Both the position numbers and the translations under genes were made by a program. This document shows, one piece after another, positions 7,990 to 21,078 of a stretch of DNA of 64,000 bases. The stretch covers positions 23,677,329 through 23,741,328 of the forward strand of contig NC_080059.1 of the NCBI RefSeq assembly GCF_026212465.1, given 5' to 3'. The number at the start of each line of letters is the position of its first letter. Position 1 is the first letter of the stretch. This stretch comes from Amaranthus tricolor. Its lineage: Eukaryota; Streptophyta; Magnoliopsida; Caryophyllales; Amaranthaceae. The notes under the pieces are model-generated. The model was not told the DNA's origin, made no database searches, and saw nothing but the letters and a program-made list of their open reading frames with translations.

Positions 7990-9995
7990 GGTTGAGCTAC
8001 TTTATGCGCAAAAGTGCCAAAAACGCTTCAAAACTCTTAAAATCGCAACTTAATACGTAATTTCTTACATATGACGATGATTTTAAATTCTAACCACTTC
8101 AACAAAATAATATATACCACATAGTGTTGTGTGCCAAGTTTCGTGCTAAACAAACCAAGTTTGAGCTACTTTATGCGCAAAAGGGCCAAAAACGCTAAAA
8201 AACCCTTAAAATCGCAACTTAACAAGTAATTTCTAGCATATGACTATGATTTTCAATTCTAACCACTTCAACACAATAATATATACCAAATAGAGTTGTG
8301 TTCGCGCAAAACAAACCAAGTTTGAGCTACTATATGCGCAAAAGTGCCAAAAATGCTTAAAAACCGTTAAAATCGCAACATAACAAGTAATTTCTAGCAT
8401 ATGACTATGATTTTCAATTCAAACCACTTCAACACAATAATATATACCAAATAGCGTTGTGTGCAAATTTCGTGCAAAACAAACCAAGTTTGAGCTACTT
8501 TATGCGCAAAAGGGCCAAAAACGCTAAAAAACCCTTAAAATCGCAACTTAACAAGTAATTTCTAGCATATGACTATGAGTTTCAATTCAAACCACTTCAA
8601 CAAAATAATATATACCAAATAGCATTGTGTGCAAAGTTTCGTGCAAAACAAACAAAGTTTGAGCTACTTGATGCGCAAAAGTGCCAAAAATACTTAAAAC
8701 CCTTAAAATCGCAACTTAACACGCAATTCTAGCATATGACTATGATTTTAAATTCTAACCACTTCAACACAATAATATATACCAAATAGTGTTGTGTGCC
8801 AAGTTTCGTGAAAAACAAACCAAGTTTGAGCTACTTTATGCGCAAAAGGGCCAAAAACTCTTAAAAACCGTTAAAATCGCAACATAACAAGTAATTTCTA
8901 GCATATGACTATGATTTTCAATTCAAACCACTTCAACACAATAATATATACCAAATAGCGTTGTGTGCAACGTTTCGTGCAAAACAAACCAAGTTTGAGC
9001 TACTTTATGCGCAAAAGGGCCAAAAACGCTAAAAAACCCTTAAAATCGCAACTTACCAAGTAATTTCTAGTATATGATTATGATTTTCAATTCTAACCAC
9101 TTCAACACAATAATATATACCAAATAGCGTTGTGTGCAAGTTTCGCGCAAAACAAACCAAGTTTGAGCTACTTTATGCGCAAAAGTGCCAAAAATGCTTA
9201 AAAACCCTTAAAATCGCAACTTAACACGTAATTTCTAGCATATTACTATGATATTCAATTCATACCACTTCAACACAATAATATATACCAAATAGCGTTG
9301 TGTGCAACGTTTCGTGCAAAACAAACCAAGTTTGTGCTACTTGTTGCGCAATAGTGCCAAAAATGCTTAAAAACATTTAAAATCGCAACTTAACAAGCAA
9401 TTCTAGTATATGACTATGATTTTAAATTCTAACCACTTCAACACAATAGTATTTACCAAATAGTGTTGTGTGCCAAGTTTCGTGCAAAACAAACCAAGGT
9501 TGAGCTACTTTATGCGCAAAAGTGCCAAAAACGCTTCAAAACTCTTAAAATCGCAACTTAATACGTAATTTCTTACATATGACGATGATTTTGAATTCTA
9601 ACCACTTCAACAAAATAATATATGCCACATAGTGTTGTGTGCCAAGTTTCGTGCTAAACAAACCAAGTTTGAGCTACTTTATGCGCAAAAGGGCCAAAAA
9701 CGCTAAAAAACCCTTAAAATCGCAACTTAACAAGTAATTTCTAGCATATGACTATGATTTTCAATTCTAACCACTTCAACACAATAATATATACCAAATA
9801 GAGTTGTGTTCGCGCAAAACAAACCAAGTTTGAGCTACTATATGCGCAAAAGTGCCAAAAATGCTTAAAAACCGTTAAAATAGCAACATAACAAGTAATT
9901 TCTAGCATATGACTATGATTTTCAATTCAAACCACTTCAACACAATAATATATACCAAATAGCGTTGTGTGCAAATTTCGTGCAAAACAAACCAA

Positions 9996-12900
9996 GTTTG
10001 AGCTACTTTATGCGCAAAAGGGCCAAAAACGCTAAAAAACCCTTAAAATCGCAACTTAACAAGTAATTTCTAGCATATGACTATGAGTTTCAATTCAAAC
10101 AACTTCAACAAAATAATATATACCAAATAGCGTTGTGTGCAAAGTTTCGTGCAAAACAAACAAAGTTTGAGCTACTTGATGCGCAAAAGTGCCAAAAATA
10201 CTTAAAACCCTTAAAATCGCAACTTAACACGCAATTCTAGCATATGACTATGATTTTAAATTCTAACCACTTCAACACAATAATATATACCAAATAGTGT
10301 TGTGTGCCAAGTTTCGTGAAAAACAAACCAAGTTTGAGCTACTTTATGCGCAAAAGGGCCAAAAATGCTTAAAAACCCTTAAAATCGCAACTTAACACGT
10401 AATTTCTAGCATATTACTATGATATTCAATTCATACCACTTCAACACAATAATATATACCAGATAGCGTTGTGTGCAACGTTTCGTGCAAAACAAACCAA
10501 GTTTGAGCTACTTGTTGCGCAATAGTGCCAAAAATGCTTAAAAACATTTAAAATCGCAACTTAACAAGCAATTCTAGTATATGACTATGATTTTAAATTC
10601 TAACCACTTCAACACAATAGTATTTACCAAATAGTGTTGTGTGCCAAGTTTCGTGCAAAACCAACCAAGGTTGAGCTACTTTATGCGCAAAAGTGCCAAA
10701 AACGCTTCAAAACTCTTAAAATCGCAACTTAATACGTAATTTCTTACATATGACGATGATTTTGAATTCTAACCACTTCAACAAAATAATATATACCACA
10801 TAGTGTTGTGTGCCAAGTTTCGTGCTAAACAAACCAAGTTTGAGCTACCTTATGCGCAAAAGGGCCAAAAACGCTAAAAAAACCCTTAAAATCGCAACTT
10901 AACAAGTAATTTCTAGTATATGATTATGATTTTCAATTCTAACCACTTCAACACAATAATATATACCAAATAGCGTTGTGTGCAAGTTTCGCGCAAAACA
11001 AACCAAGTTTGAGCTACTTTATGCGCAAAAGTGCCAAAAATGCTTAAAAACCCTTAAAATCGCAACTTAACACGTAATTTCTAGCATATTACTATGATAT
11101 TCAATTCATACCACTTCAACACAATAATATATACCAAATAGCGTTGTGTGCAACGTTTCGTGCAAAACAAACCAAGTTTGAGCTACTTGTTGCGCAATAG
11201 TGCCAAAAATGCTTAAAAACATTTAAAATCGCAACTTAACAAGCAATTCTAGTATATGACTATGAATTTAAATTCTAACCACTTCAACACAATAGTATTT
11301 ACCAAATAGTGTTGTGTGCCAAGTTTCGTGCAAAACAAACCAAGGTTGAGCTACTTTATACGCAAAAGTGCCAAAAACGCTTCAAAACTCTTAAAATCGC
11401 AACTTAATACGTAATTTCTTACATATGACGATGATTTTGAATTCTAACCACTTCAACAAAATAATATATACCACATAGTGTTGTGTGCCAAGTTTCGTGC
11501 TAAACAAACCAAGTTTGAGATTCTTTATGCGCAAAAGGGCCAAAAACGCTAAAAAACCCTTAAAATCGCAACTTAACAAGTAATTTCTAGCATATGACTA
11601 TGATTTTTCAATTCTAACCACTTCAACACAATAATATATACCAAATAGAGTTTGTGTTCGCGCAAAACAAACCAAGTTTGAGCTACTATATGCGCAAAAG
11701 TGCCAAAAATGCTTAAAAACCGTTAAAATCGCAACATAACAAGTAATTTCTAGCATATGACTATGATTTTCAATTCAAACCACTTCAACACAATAATATA
11801 TACCAAATAGCGTTGTGTGCAAATTTCGTGCAAAACAAACCAAGTTTGAGCTACTTTATGCGCAAAAGGGCCCAAAAACGCTAAAAAAACCCTTAAAATC
11901 GCAACTTAACAAGTAATTTCTAGCATATGACTATGAGTTTCAATTCAAACCACTTCAACAAAATAATATATACCAAATAGCGTTGTGTGCAAAGTTTCGT
12001 GCAAAACAAACAAAGTTTGAGCTACTTGATGCGCAAAAGTGCCAAAAATACTTAAAACCCTTAAAATCGCAACTTAACACGCAATTCTAGCATATGACTA
12101 TGATTTTAAATTCTAACCACTTCAACACAATAATATATACCAAATAGTGTTGTGTGCCAAGTTTCGTGAAAAACAAACCAAGTTTGAGCTACTTTATGCG
12201 CAAAAGTGCCAAAAATGCTTAAAAACCCTTAAAATCGCAACTTAACACGTAATTTCTAGCATATTACTATGATATTCAATTCATACCACTTCAACACAGT
12301 AATATATACCAAATAGCGTTGTGTGCAACGTTTCGTGCAAAACAAACCAAGTTTGAGCTACTTGTTGCGCAATAGTGCCAAAAATGCTTAAAAACATTTA
12401 AAATCGCAACTTAACAAGCAATTCTAGTATATGACTATGATTTTAAATTCTAACCACTTCAACACAATAGTATTTACCAAATAGTGTTGTGTGCCAAGTT
12501 TCGTGCAAAACAAACCAAGGTTGAGCTACTTTATGCGCAAAAGTGCCAAAAACGCTTCAAAACTCTTAAAATCGCAACTTAATACGTAATTTCTTACATA
12601 TGACGATGATTTTGAATTCTAACCACTTCAACAAAATAATATATACCACATAGTGTTGTGTGCCAAGTTTCGTGCTAAACAAACCAAGTTTGAGCTACCT
12701 TATGCGCAAAAGGGCCAAAAACGCTAAAAAACCCTTAAAATCGCAACTTAACAAGTAATTTCTAGTATATGATTATGATTTTCAATTCTAACCACTTCAA
12801 CACAATAATATATACCAAATAGCGTTGTGTGCAAGTTTCGCGCAAAACAAACCAAGTTTGAGCTACTTTATGCGCAAAAGTGCCAAAAATGCTTAAAAAC

Positions 12901-15900
12901 CCTTAAAATCGCAACTTAACACGTAATTTCTAGCATATTACTATGATATTCAATTCATACCACTTCAACACAATAATATATACCAAATAGCGTTGTGTGC
13001 AACGTTTCGTGCAAAACAAACCAAGTTTGAGCTACTTGTTGCGCAATAGTGCCAAAAATGCTTAAAAACATTTAAAATCGCAACTTAACAAGCAATTCTA
13101 GTATATGACTATGAATTTAAATTCTAACCACTTCAACACAATAGTATTTACCAAATAGTGTTGTGTGCCAAGTTTCGTGCAAAACAAACCAAGGTTGAGC
13201 TACTTTATACGCAAAAGTGCCAAAAACGCTTCAAAACTCTTAAAATCGCAACTTAATACGTAATTTCTTACATATGACGATGATTTTGAATTCTAACCAC
13301 TTCAACAAAATAATATATACCACATAGTGTTGTGTGCCAAGTTTCGTGCTAAACAAACCAAGTTTGAGATTCTTTATGCGCAAAAGGGCCAAAAACGCTA
13401 AAAAACCCTTAAAATCGCAACTTAACAAGTAATTTCTAGCATATGACTATGATTTTCAATTCTAACCACTTCAACACAATAATATATACCAAATAGAGTT
13501 GTGTTCGCGCAAAACAAACCAAGTTTGAGCTACTATATGCGCAAAAGTGCCAAAAATGCTTAAAAACCGTTAAAATCGCAACATAACAAGTAATTTCTAG
13601 CATATGACTATGATTTTCAATTCAAACCACTTCAACACAATAATATATACCAAATAGCGTTGTGTGCAAATTTCGTGCAAAACAAACCAAGTTTGAGCTA
13701 CTTTATGCGCAAAAGGGCCAAAAACGCTAAAAAACCCTTAAAATCGCAACTTAACAAGTAATTTCTAGCATATGACTATGAGTTTCAATTCAAACCACTT
13801 CAACAAAATAATATATACCAAATAGCGTTGTGTGCAAAGTTTCGTGCAAAACAAACAAAGTTTGAGCTACTTGATGCGCAAAAGTGCCAAAAATACTTAA
13901 AACCCTTAAAATCGCAACTTAACACGCAATTCTAGCATATGACTATGATTTTAAATTCTAACCACTTCAACACAATAATATATACCAAATAGTGTTGTGT
14001 GCCAAGTTTCGTGAAAAACAAACCAAGTTTGAGCTACTTTATGCGCAAAAGGGCCAAAAATGCTTAAAAACCCTTAAAATCGCAACTTAACACGTAATTT
14101 CTAGCATATTACTATGATATTCAATTCATACCACTTCAACACAATAATATATACCAGATAGCGTTGTGTGCAACGTTTCGTGCAAAACAAACCAAGTTTG
14201 AGCTACTTGTTGCGCAATAGTGCCAAAAATGCTTAAAAACATTTAAAATCGCAACTTAACAAGCAATTCTAGTATATGACTATGATTTTAAATTCTAACC
14301 ACTTCAACACAATAGTATTTACCAAATAGTGTTGTGTGCCAAGTTTCGTGCAAAACCAACCAAGGTTGAGCTACTTTATGCGCAAAAGTGCCAAAAACGC
14401 TTCAAAACTCTTAAAATCGCAACTTAATACGTAATTTCTTACATATGACGATGATTTTGAATTCTAACCACTTCAACAAAATAATATATACCACATAGTG
14501 TTGTGTGCCAAGTTTCGTGCTAAACAAACCAAGTTTGAGCTACCTTATGCGCAAAAGGGCCAAAAACGCTAAAAAAACCCTTAAAATCGCAACTTAACAA
14601 GTAATTTCTAGTATATGATTATGATTTTCAATTCTAACCACTTCAACACAATAATATATACCAAATAGCGTTGTGTGCAAGTTTCGCGCAAAACAAACCA
14701 AGTTTGAGCTACTTTATGCGCAAAAGTGCCAAAAATGCTTAAAAACCCTTAAAATCGCAACTTAACACGTAATTTCTAGCATATTACTATGATATTCAAT
14801 TCATACCACTTCAACACAATAATATATACCAAATAGCGTTGTGTGCAACGTTTCGTGCAAAACAAACCAAGTTTGAGCTACTTGTTGCGCAATAGTGCCA
14901 AAAATGCTTAAAAACATTTAAAATCGCAACTTAACAAGCAATTCTAGTATATGACTATGAATTTAAATTCTAACCACTTCAACACAATAGTATTTACCAA
15001 ATAGTGTTGTGTGCCAAGTTTCGTGCAAAACAAACCAAGGTTGAGCTACTTTATACGCAAAAGTGCCAAAAACGCTTCAAAACTCTTAAAATCGCAACTT
15101 AATACGTAATTTCTTACATATGACGATGATTTTGAATTCTAACCACTTCAACAAAATAATATATACCACATAGTGTTGTGTGCCAAGTTTCGTGCTAAAC
15201 AAACCAAGTTTGAGATTCTTTATGCGCAAAAGGGCCAAAAACGCTAAAAAACCCTTAAAATCGCAACTTAACAAGTAATTTCTAGCATATGACTATGATT
15301 TTCAATTCTAACCACTTCAACACAATAATATATACCAAATAGAGTTGTGTTCGCGCAAAACAAACCAAGTTTGAGCTACTATATGCGCAAAAGTGCCAAA
15401 AATGCTTAAAAACCGTTAAAATCGCAACATAACAAGTAATTTCTAGCATATGACTATGATTTTCAATTCAAACCACTTCAACACAATAATATATACCAAA
15501 TAGCGTTGTGTGCAAATTTCGTGCAAAACAAACCAAGTTTGAGCTACTTTATGCGCAAAAGGGCCAAAAACGCTAAAAAAACCCTTAAAATCGCAACTTA
15601 ACAAGTAATTTCTAGCATATGACTATGAGTTTCAATTCAAACCACTTCAACAAAATAATATATACCAAATAGCGTTGTGTGCAAAGTTTCGTGCAAAACA
15701 AACAAAGTTTGAGCTACTTGATGCGCAAAAGTGCCAAAAATACTTAAAACCCTTAAAATCGCAACTTAACACGCAATTCTAGCATATGACTATGATTTTA
15801 AATTCTAACCACTTCAACACAATAATATATACCAAATAGTGTTGTGTGCCAAGTTTCGTGAAAAACAAACCAAGTTTGAGCTACTTTATGCGCAAAAGTG

Positions 15901-17384
15901 CCAAAAATGCTTAAAAAACGCTTAAAATCGCAACTTAACACGTAATTTCTAGCATATTACTATGATATTCAATTCATACCACTTCAACACAGTAATATAT
16001 ACCAAATAGCGTTGTGTGCAACGTTTCGTGCAAAACAAAACAAGTTTGAGCTACTTGTTGCGCAATAGTGCCAAAAATGCTTAAAAACATTTAAAATCGC
16101 AACTTAACAAGCAATTCTAGTATATGACTATGATTTTAAATTCTAACCACTTCAACACAATAGTATTTACCAAATAGTGTTGTGTGCCAAGTTTCGTGCA
16201 AAACAAACCAAGGTTGAGCTACTTTATGCGCAAAAGTGCCAAAAACGCTTCAAAACTCTTAAAATCGCAACTTAATACGTAATTTCTTACATATGACGAT
16301 GATTTTGAATTCTAACCACTTCAACAAAATAATATATACCACATAGTGTTGTGTGCCAAGTTTCGTGCTAAACAAACCAAGTTTGAGCTACCTTATGCGC
16401 AAAAGGGCCAAAAACGCTAAAAAACCCTTAAAATCGCAACTTAACAAGTAATTTCTAGTATATGATTATGATTTTCAATTCTAACCACTTCAACACAATA
16501 ATATATACCAAATAGCGTTGTGTGCAAGTTTCGCGCAAAACAAACCAAGTTTGAGCTACTTTATGCGCAAAAGTGCCAAAAATGCTTAAAAACCCTTAAA
16601 ATCGCAACTTAACACGTAATTTCTAGCATATTACTATGATATTCAATTCATACCACTTCAACACAATAATATATACCAAATAGCGTTGTGTGCAACGTTT
16701 CGTGCAAAACAAACCAAGTTTGAGCTACTTGTTGCGCAATAGTGCCAAAAATGCTTTAAAAACATTTAAAATCGCAACTTAACAAGCAATTCTAGTATAT
16801 GACTATGAATTTAAATTCTAACCACTTCAACACAATAGTATTTACCAAATAGTGTTGTGTGCCAAGTTTCGTGCAAAACAAACCAAGGTTGAGCTACTTT
16901 ATACGCAAAAGTGCCAAAAACGCTTCAAAACTCTTAAAATCGCAACTTAATACGTAATTTCTTACATATGACGATGATTTTGAATTCTAACCACTTCAAC
17001 AAAATAATATATACCACATAGTGTTGTGTGCCAAGTTTCGTGCTAAACAAACCAAGTTTGAGATTCTTTATGCGCAAAAGGGCCAAAAACGCTAAAAAAC
17101 CCTTAAAATCGCAACTTAACAAGTAATTTCTAGCATATGACTATGATTTTCAATTCTAACCACTTCAACACAATAATATATACCAAATAGAGTTGTGTTC
17201 GCGCAAAACAAACCAAGTTTGAGCTACTATATGCGCAAAAGTGCCAAAAATGCTTAAAAACCGTTAAAATCGCAACATAACAAGTAATTTCTAGCATATG
17301 ACTATGATTTTCAATTCAAACCACTTCAACACAATAATATATACCAAATAGCGTTGTGTGCAAATTTCGTGCAAAACAAACCAA
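9996..17384. repeat. Two 22-mer super-units of about 3,695 bp
   Basis: Alternate 11-mers share private marks. Units 1 and 3 have accagatag (10459 and 14154) and a caaaaccaacc change; units 2 and 4 have cacagtaat (12299 and 15992). The distances between matching marks are 3,693-3,695 bp. This means two neighbouring 11-mers were duplicated together: 9996-13690 and 13691-17384. Confidence 0.78.
10838..11006 (+). repeat. Satellite monomer type H (reference copy)
   Basis: About 169 bp. Diagnostic bases: ctaccttatgcgc, agtatatgattatg and the tail gtgtgcaagtttcgcgc. H is absent from the basic 7-mer and marks the four-monomer insertion that makes the 11-mer. It also appears in the 15-mer and in mixed regions. 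Confidence 0.8.
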
Positions 17385-20300
17385 GTTTGAGCTACTTTAT
17401 GCGCAAAAGGGCCAAAAACGCTAAAAAACCCTTAAAATCGCAACTTAACAAGTAATTTCTAGCATATGACTATGAGTTTCAATTCAAACCACTTCAACAA
17501 AATAATATATACCAAATAGCGTTGTGTGCAAAGTTTCGTGCAAAACAAACAAAGTTTGAGCTACTTGATGCGCAAAAGTGCCAAAAATACTTAAAACCCT
17601 TAAAATCGCAACTTAACACGCAATTCTAGCATATGACTATGATTTTAAATTCTAACCACTTCAACACAATAATATATACCAAATAGTGTTGTGTGCCAAG
17701 TTTCGTGAAAAACAAACCAAGTTTGAGCTACTTTATGCGCAAAAGTGCCAAAAATGCTTAAAAACCCTTAAAATCGCAACTTAACACGTAATTTCTAGCA
17801 TATTACTATGATATTCAATTCATACCACTTCAACACAATAATATATACCAAATAGCGTTGTGTGCAACGTTTCGTGCAAAACAAACCAAGTTTGAGCTAC
17901 TTGTTGCGCAATAGTGCCAAAAATGCTTAAAAACATTTAAAATCGCAACTTAACAAGCAATTCTAGTATATGACTATGATTTTAAATTCTAACCACTTCA
18001 ACACAATAGTATTTACCAAATAGTGTTGTGTGCCAAGTTTCGTGCAAAACAAACCAAGGTTGAGCTACTTTATGCGCAAAAGTGCCAAAAACGCTTCAAA
18101 ACTCTTAAAATCGCAACTTAATACGTAATTTCTTACATATGACGATGATTTTGAATTCTAACCACTTCAACAAAATAATATATACCACATAGTGTTGTGT
18201 GCCAAGTTTCGTGCTAAACAAACCAAGTTTGAGCTACCTTATGCGCAAAAGGGCCAAAAACGCTAAAAAAACCCTTAAAATCGCAACTTAACAAGTAATT
18301 TCTAGTATATGATTATGATTTTCAATTCTAACCACTTCAACACAATAATATATACCAAATAGCGTTGTGTGCAAGTTTCGCGCAAAACAAACCAAGTTTG
18401 AGCTACTTTATGCGCAAAAGTGCCAAAAATGCTTAAAAACCCTTAAAATCGCAACTTAACACGTAATTTCTAGCATATTACTATGATATTCAATTCATAC
18501 CACTTCAACACAATAATATATACCAAATAGCGTTGTGTGCAACGTTTCGTGCAAAACAAACCAAGTTTGAGCTACTTGTTGCGCAATAGTGCCAAAAAAT
18601 GCTTAAAAACATTTAAAATCGCAACTTAACAAGCAATTCTAGTATATGACTATGATTTTAAATTCTAACCACTTCAACACAATAGTATTTACCAAATAGT
18701 GTTGTGTGCCAAGTTTCGTGCAAAACAAACCAAGGTTGAGCTACTTTATGCGCAAAAGTGCCAAAAACGCTTCAAAACTCTTAAAATCGCAACTTAATAC
18801 GTAATTTCTTACATATGACGATGATTTTGAATTCTACCACTTCAACAAAATAATATATACCACATAGTGTTGTGTGCCAAGTTTCGTGCTAAACAAACCA
18901 AGTTTGAGCTACTTTATGCGCAAAAGGGCCAAAAACGCTAAAAAACACTTAAAATCGCAACTTAACAAGTAATTTCTAGCATATGACTATGATTTTCAAT
19001 TCTAACCACTTCAACACAATAATATATACCAAATAGAGTTGTGTTCGCCGCAAAACAAACCAAGTTTGAGCTACTATATGCGCAAAAGTGCCAAAAATGC
19101 TTAAAAACCGTTAAAATCGCAACATAACAAGTAATTTCTAGCATATGACTATGATTTTCAATTCAAACCACTTCAACACAATAATATATACCAAATAGCG
19201 TTGTGTGCAAATTTCGTGCAAAACAAACCAAGTTTGAGCTACTTTATGCGCAAAAGGGCCAAAAACGCTAAAAAACCCTTAAAATCGCAACTTAACAAGT
19301 AATTTCTAGCATATGACTATGAGTTTCAATTCAAACCATTTCAACAAAATAATATATACCAAATAGCGTTGTGTGCAAAGTTTCGTGCAAAACAAACAAA
19401 GTTTGAGCTACTTGATGCGCAAAAGTGCCAAAAATACTTAAAACCCTTAAAATCGCAACTTAACACGCAATTCTAGCATATGACTATGATTTTAAATTCT
19501 AACCACTTCAACACAATAATATATACCAAATAGTGTTGTGAGCCAAGTTTCGTGAAAAAACAAACCAAGTTTGAGCTACTTTATTGCGCAAAAGGGCCAA
19601 AAATGCTTAAAAACCCTTAAAATCGCAACTTAACACGTAATTTCTAGCATATTACTATGATATTCAATTCATACCACTTCAACACAATAATATATACCAA
19701 ATAGCGTTGGGTGCAACGTTTCGTGCAAAACAAACCAAGTTTGAGCTACTTGTTGCGCAATAGTGCCAAAAATGCTTAAAAACATTTAAAATCGCAACTT
19801 AACAAGCAATTCTAGTATATGACTATGATTTTAAATTCTAACCACTTCAACACAATAGTATTTACCAAATAGTGTTGTGTGCCAAGTTTCGTGCAAAACA
19901 AACCAAGGTTGAGCTACTTTATGCGCAAAAGTGCCAAAAACGCTTCAAAACTCTTAAAATCGCAACTTAATACGTAATTTCTTACATATGACGATGATTT
20001 TGAATTCTAACCACTTCAACAAAATAATATATACCACATAGTGTTGTGTGCCAAGTTTCGTGCTAAACAAACCAAGTTTGAGCTACCTTATGCGCAAAAG
20101 GGCCAAAAAACGCTAAAAAACCTTTAAAATCGCAACTTAACAAGTAATTTCTAGTATATGATTATGATTTTCAATTCTAACCACTTCAACACAATAATAT
20201 ATACCAAATAGCGTTGTGTGCAAGTTTCGCGCAAAACAAACCAAGTTTGAGCTACTTTATGCGCAAAAGTGCCAAAAATGCTTAAAAACCCTTAAAATCG

Positions 20301-21078
20301 CAACTTAACACGTAATTTCTAGCATATTACTATGATATTCAATTCATACCACTTCAACACAATAATATATACCAAATAGCGTTGTGTGCAACGTTTCGTG
20401 CAAAACAAACCAAGTTTGAGCTACTTGTTGCGCAATAGTGCCAAAAATGCTTAAAAACATTTAAAATCGCAACTTAACAAGCAATTCTAGTATATGACTA
20501 TGATTTTAAATTCTAACCACTTCAACACAATAGTATTTACCAAATAGTGTTGTGTGCCAAGTTTCGTGCAAAACAAACCAAGGTTGAGCTACTTTATGCG
20601 CAAAAGTGCCAAAAACGCTTCAAAACTCTTAAAATCGCAACTTAATACGTAATTTCTTACATATGACGATGATTTTGAATTCTAACCACTTCAACAAAAT
20701 AATATATACCACATAGTGTTGTGTGCCAAGTTTCGTGCTAAACAAACCAAGTTTGAGCTACTTTATGCGCAAAAGGGCCAAAAACGCTAAAAAACACTTA
20801 AAATCGCAACTTAACAAGTAATTTCTAGCATATGACTATGATTTTCAATTCTAACCACTTCAACACAATAATATATACCAAATAGAGTTGTGTTCGCGCA
20901 AAACAAACCAAGTTTGAGCTACTATATGCGCAAAAGTGCCAAAAATGCTTAAAAACCGTTAAAATCGCAACATAACAAGTAATTTCTAGCATATGACTAT
21001 GATTTTCAATTCAACCACTTCAACACAATAATATATACCAAATAGCGTTGTGTGCAAATTTCGTGCAAAACAAACCAA

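Larger units (their letters stand above)
3220..9995. repeat. Left edge block: mixed 5-mer and 7-mer HORs
   Basis: From 3220 the order is a 5-mer (A, B/D hybrid, E, F, G; 834 bp), two 7-mers starting at 4054 and 5225 (1,171 bp each), then the same 5-mer again at 6396-7229, sharing odd variants with the first (caatataatat, gcattg, ctacgatatg). From 7230 the order breaks into A-B-I, a deleted monomer, then E-F-G-A-B-I-H-C-D-E-F-G, the last of which leads into the 11-mer block. The first monomers beside the virus are no more diverged than the rest. Confidence 0.75.
9996..21078. repeat. Six 11-mer HORs of about 1,847 bp
   Basis: Units start at about 9996, 11844, 13691, 15537, 17385 and 19232, each 1,846-1,848 bp. 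The order is A-B-C-D-E-H-C-D-E-F-G. Compared with the 7-mer, four extra monomers (H-C-D-E, about 676 bp) are present, so C, D and E occur twice. In the first four units the second E is a private variant with ttatacgc and a gagattcttt change near the E/F border. Confidence 0.85.

Noticed and set aside
11391..17122. Four identical 62-residue minus-strand open frames at 1,847-bp spacing
   Set aside because: They lie wholly inside satellite monomers (E/F) and recur only because the HOR recurs. They have no coding signature and the frame is lost in sister monomers. The same applies to the frame at 41225-41413.
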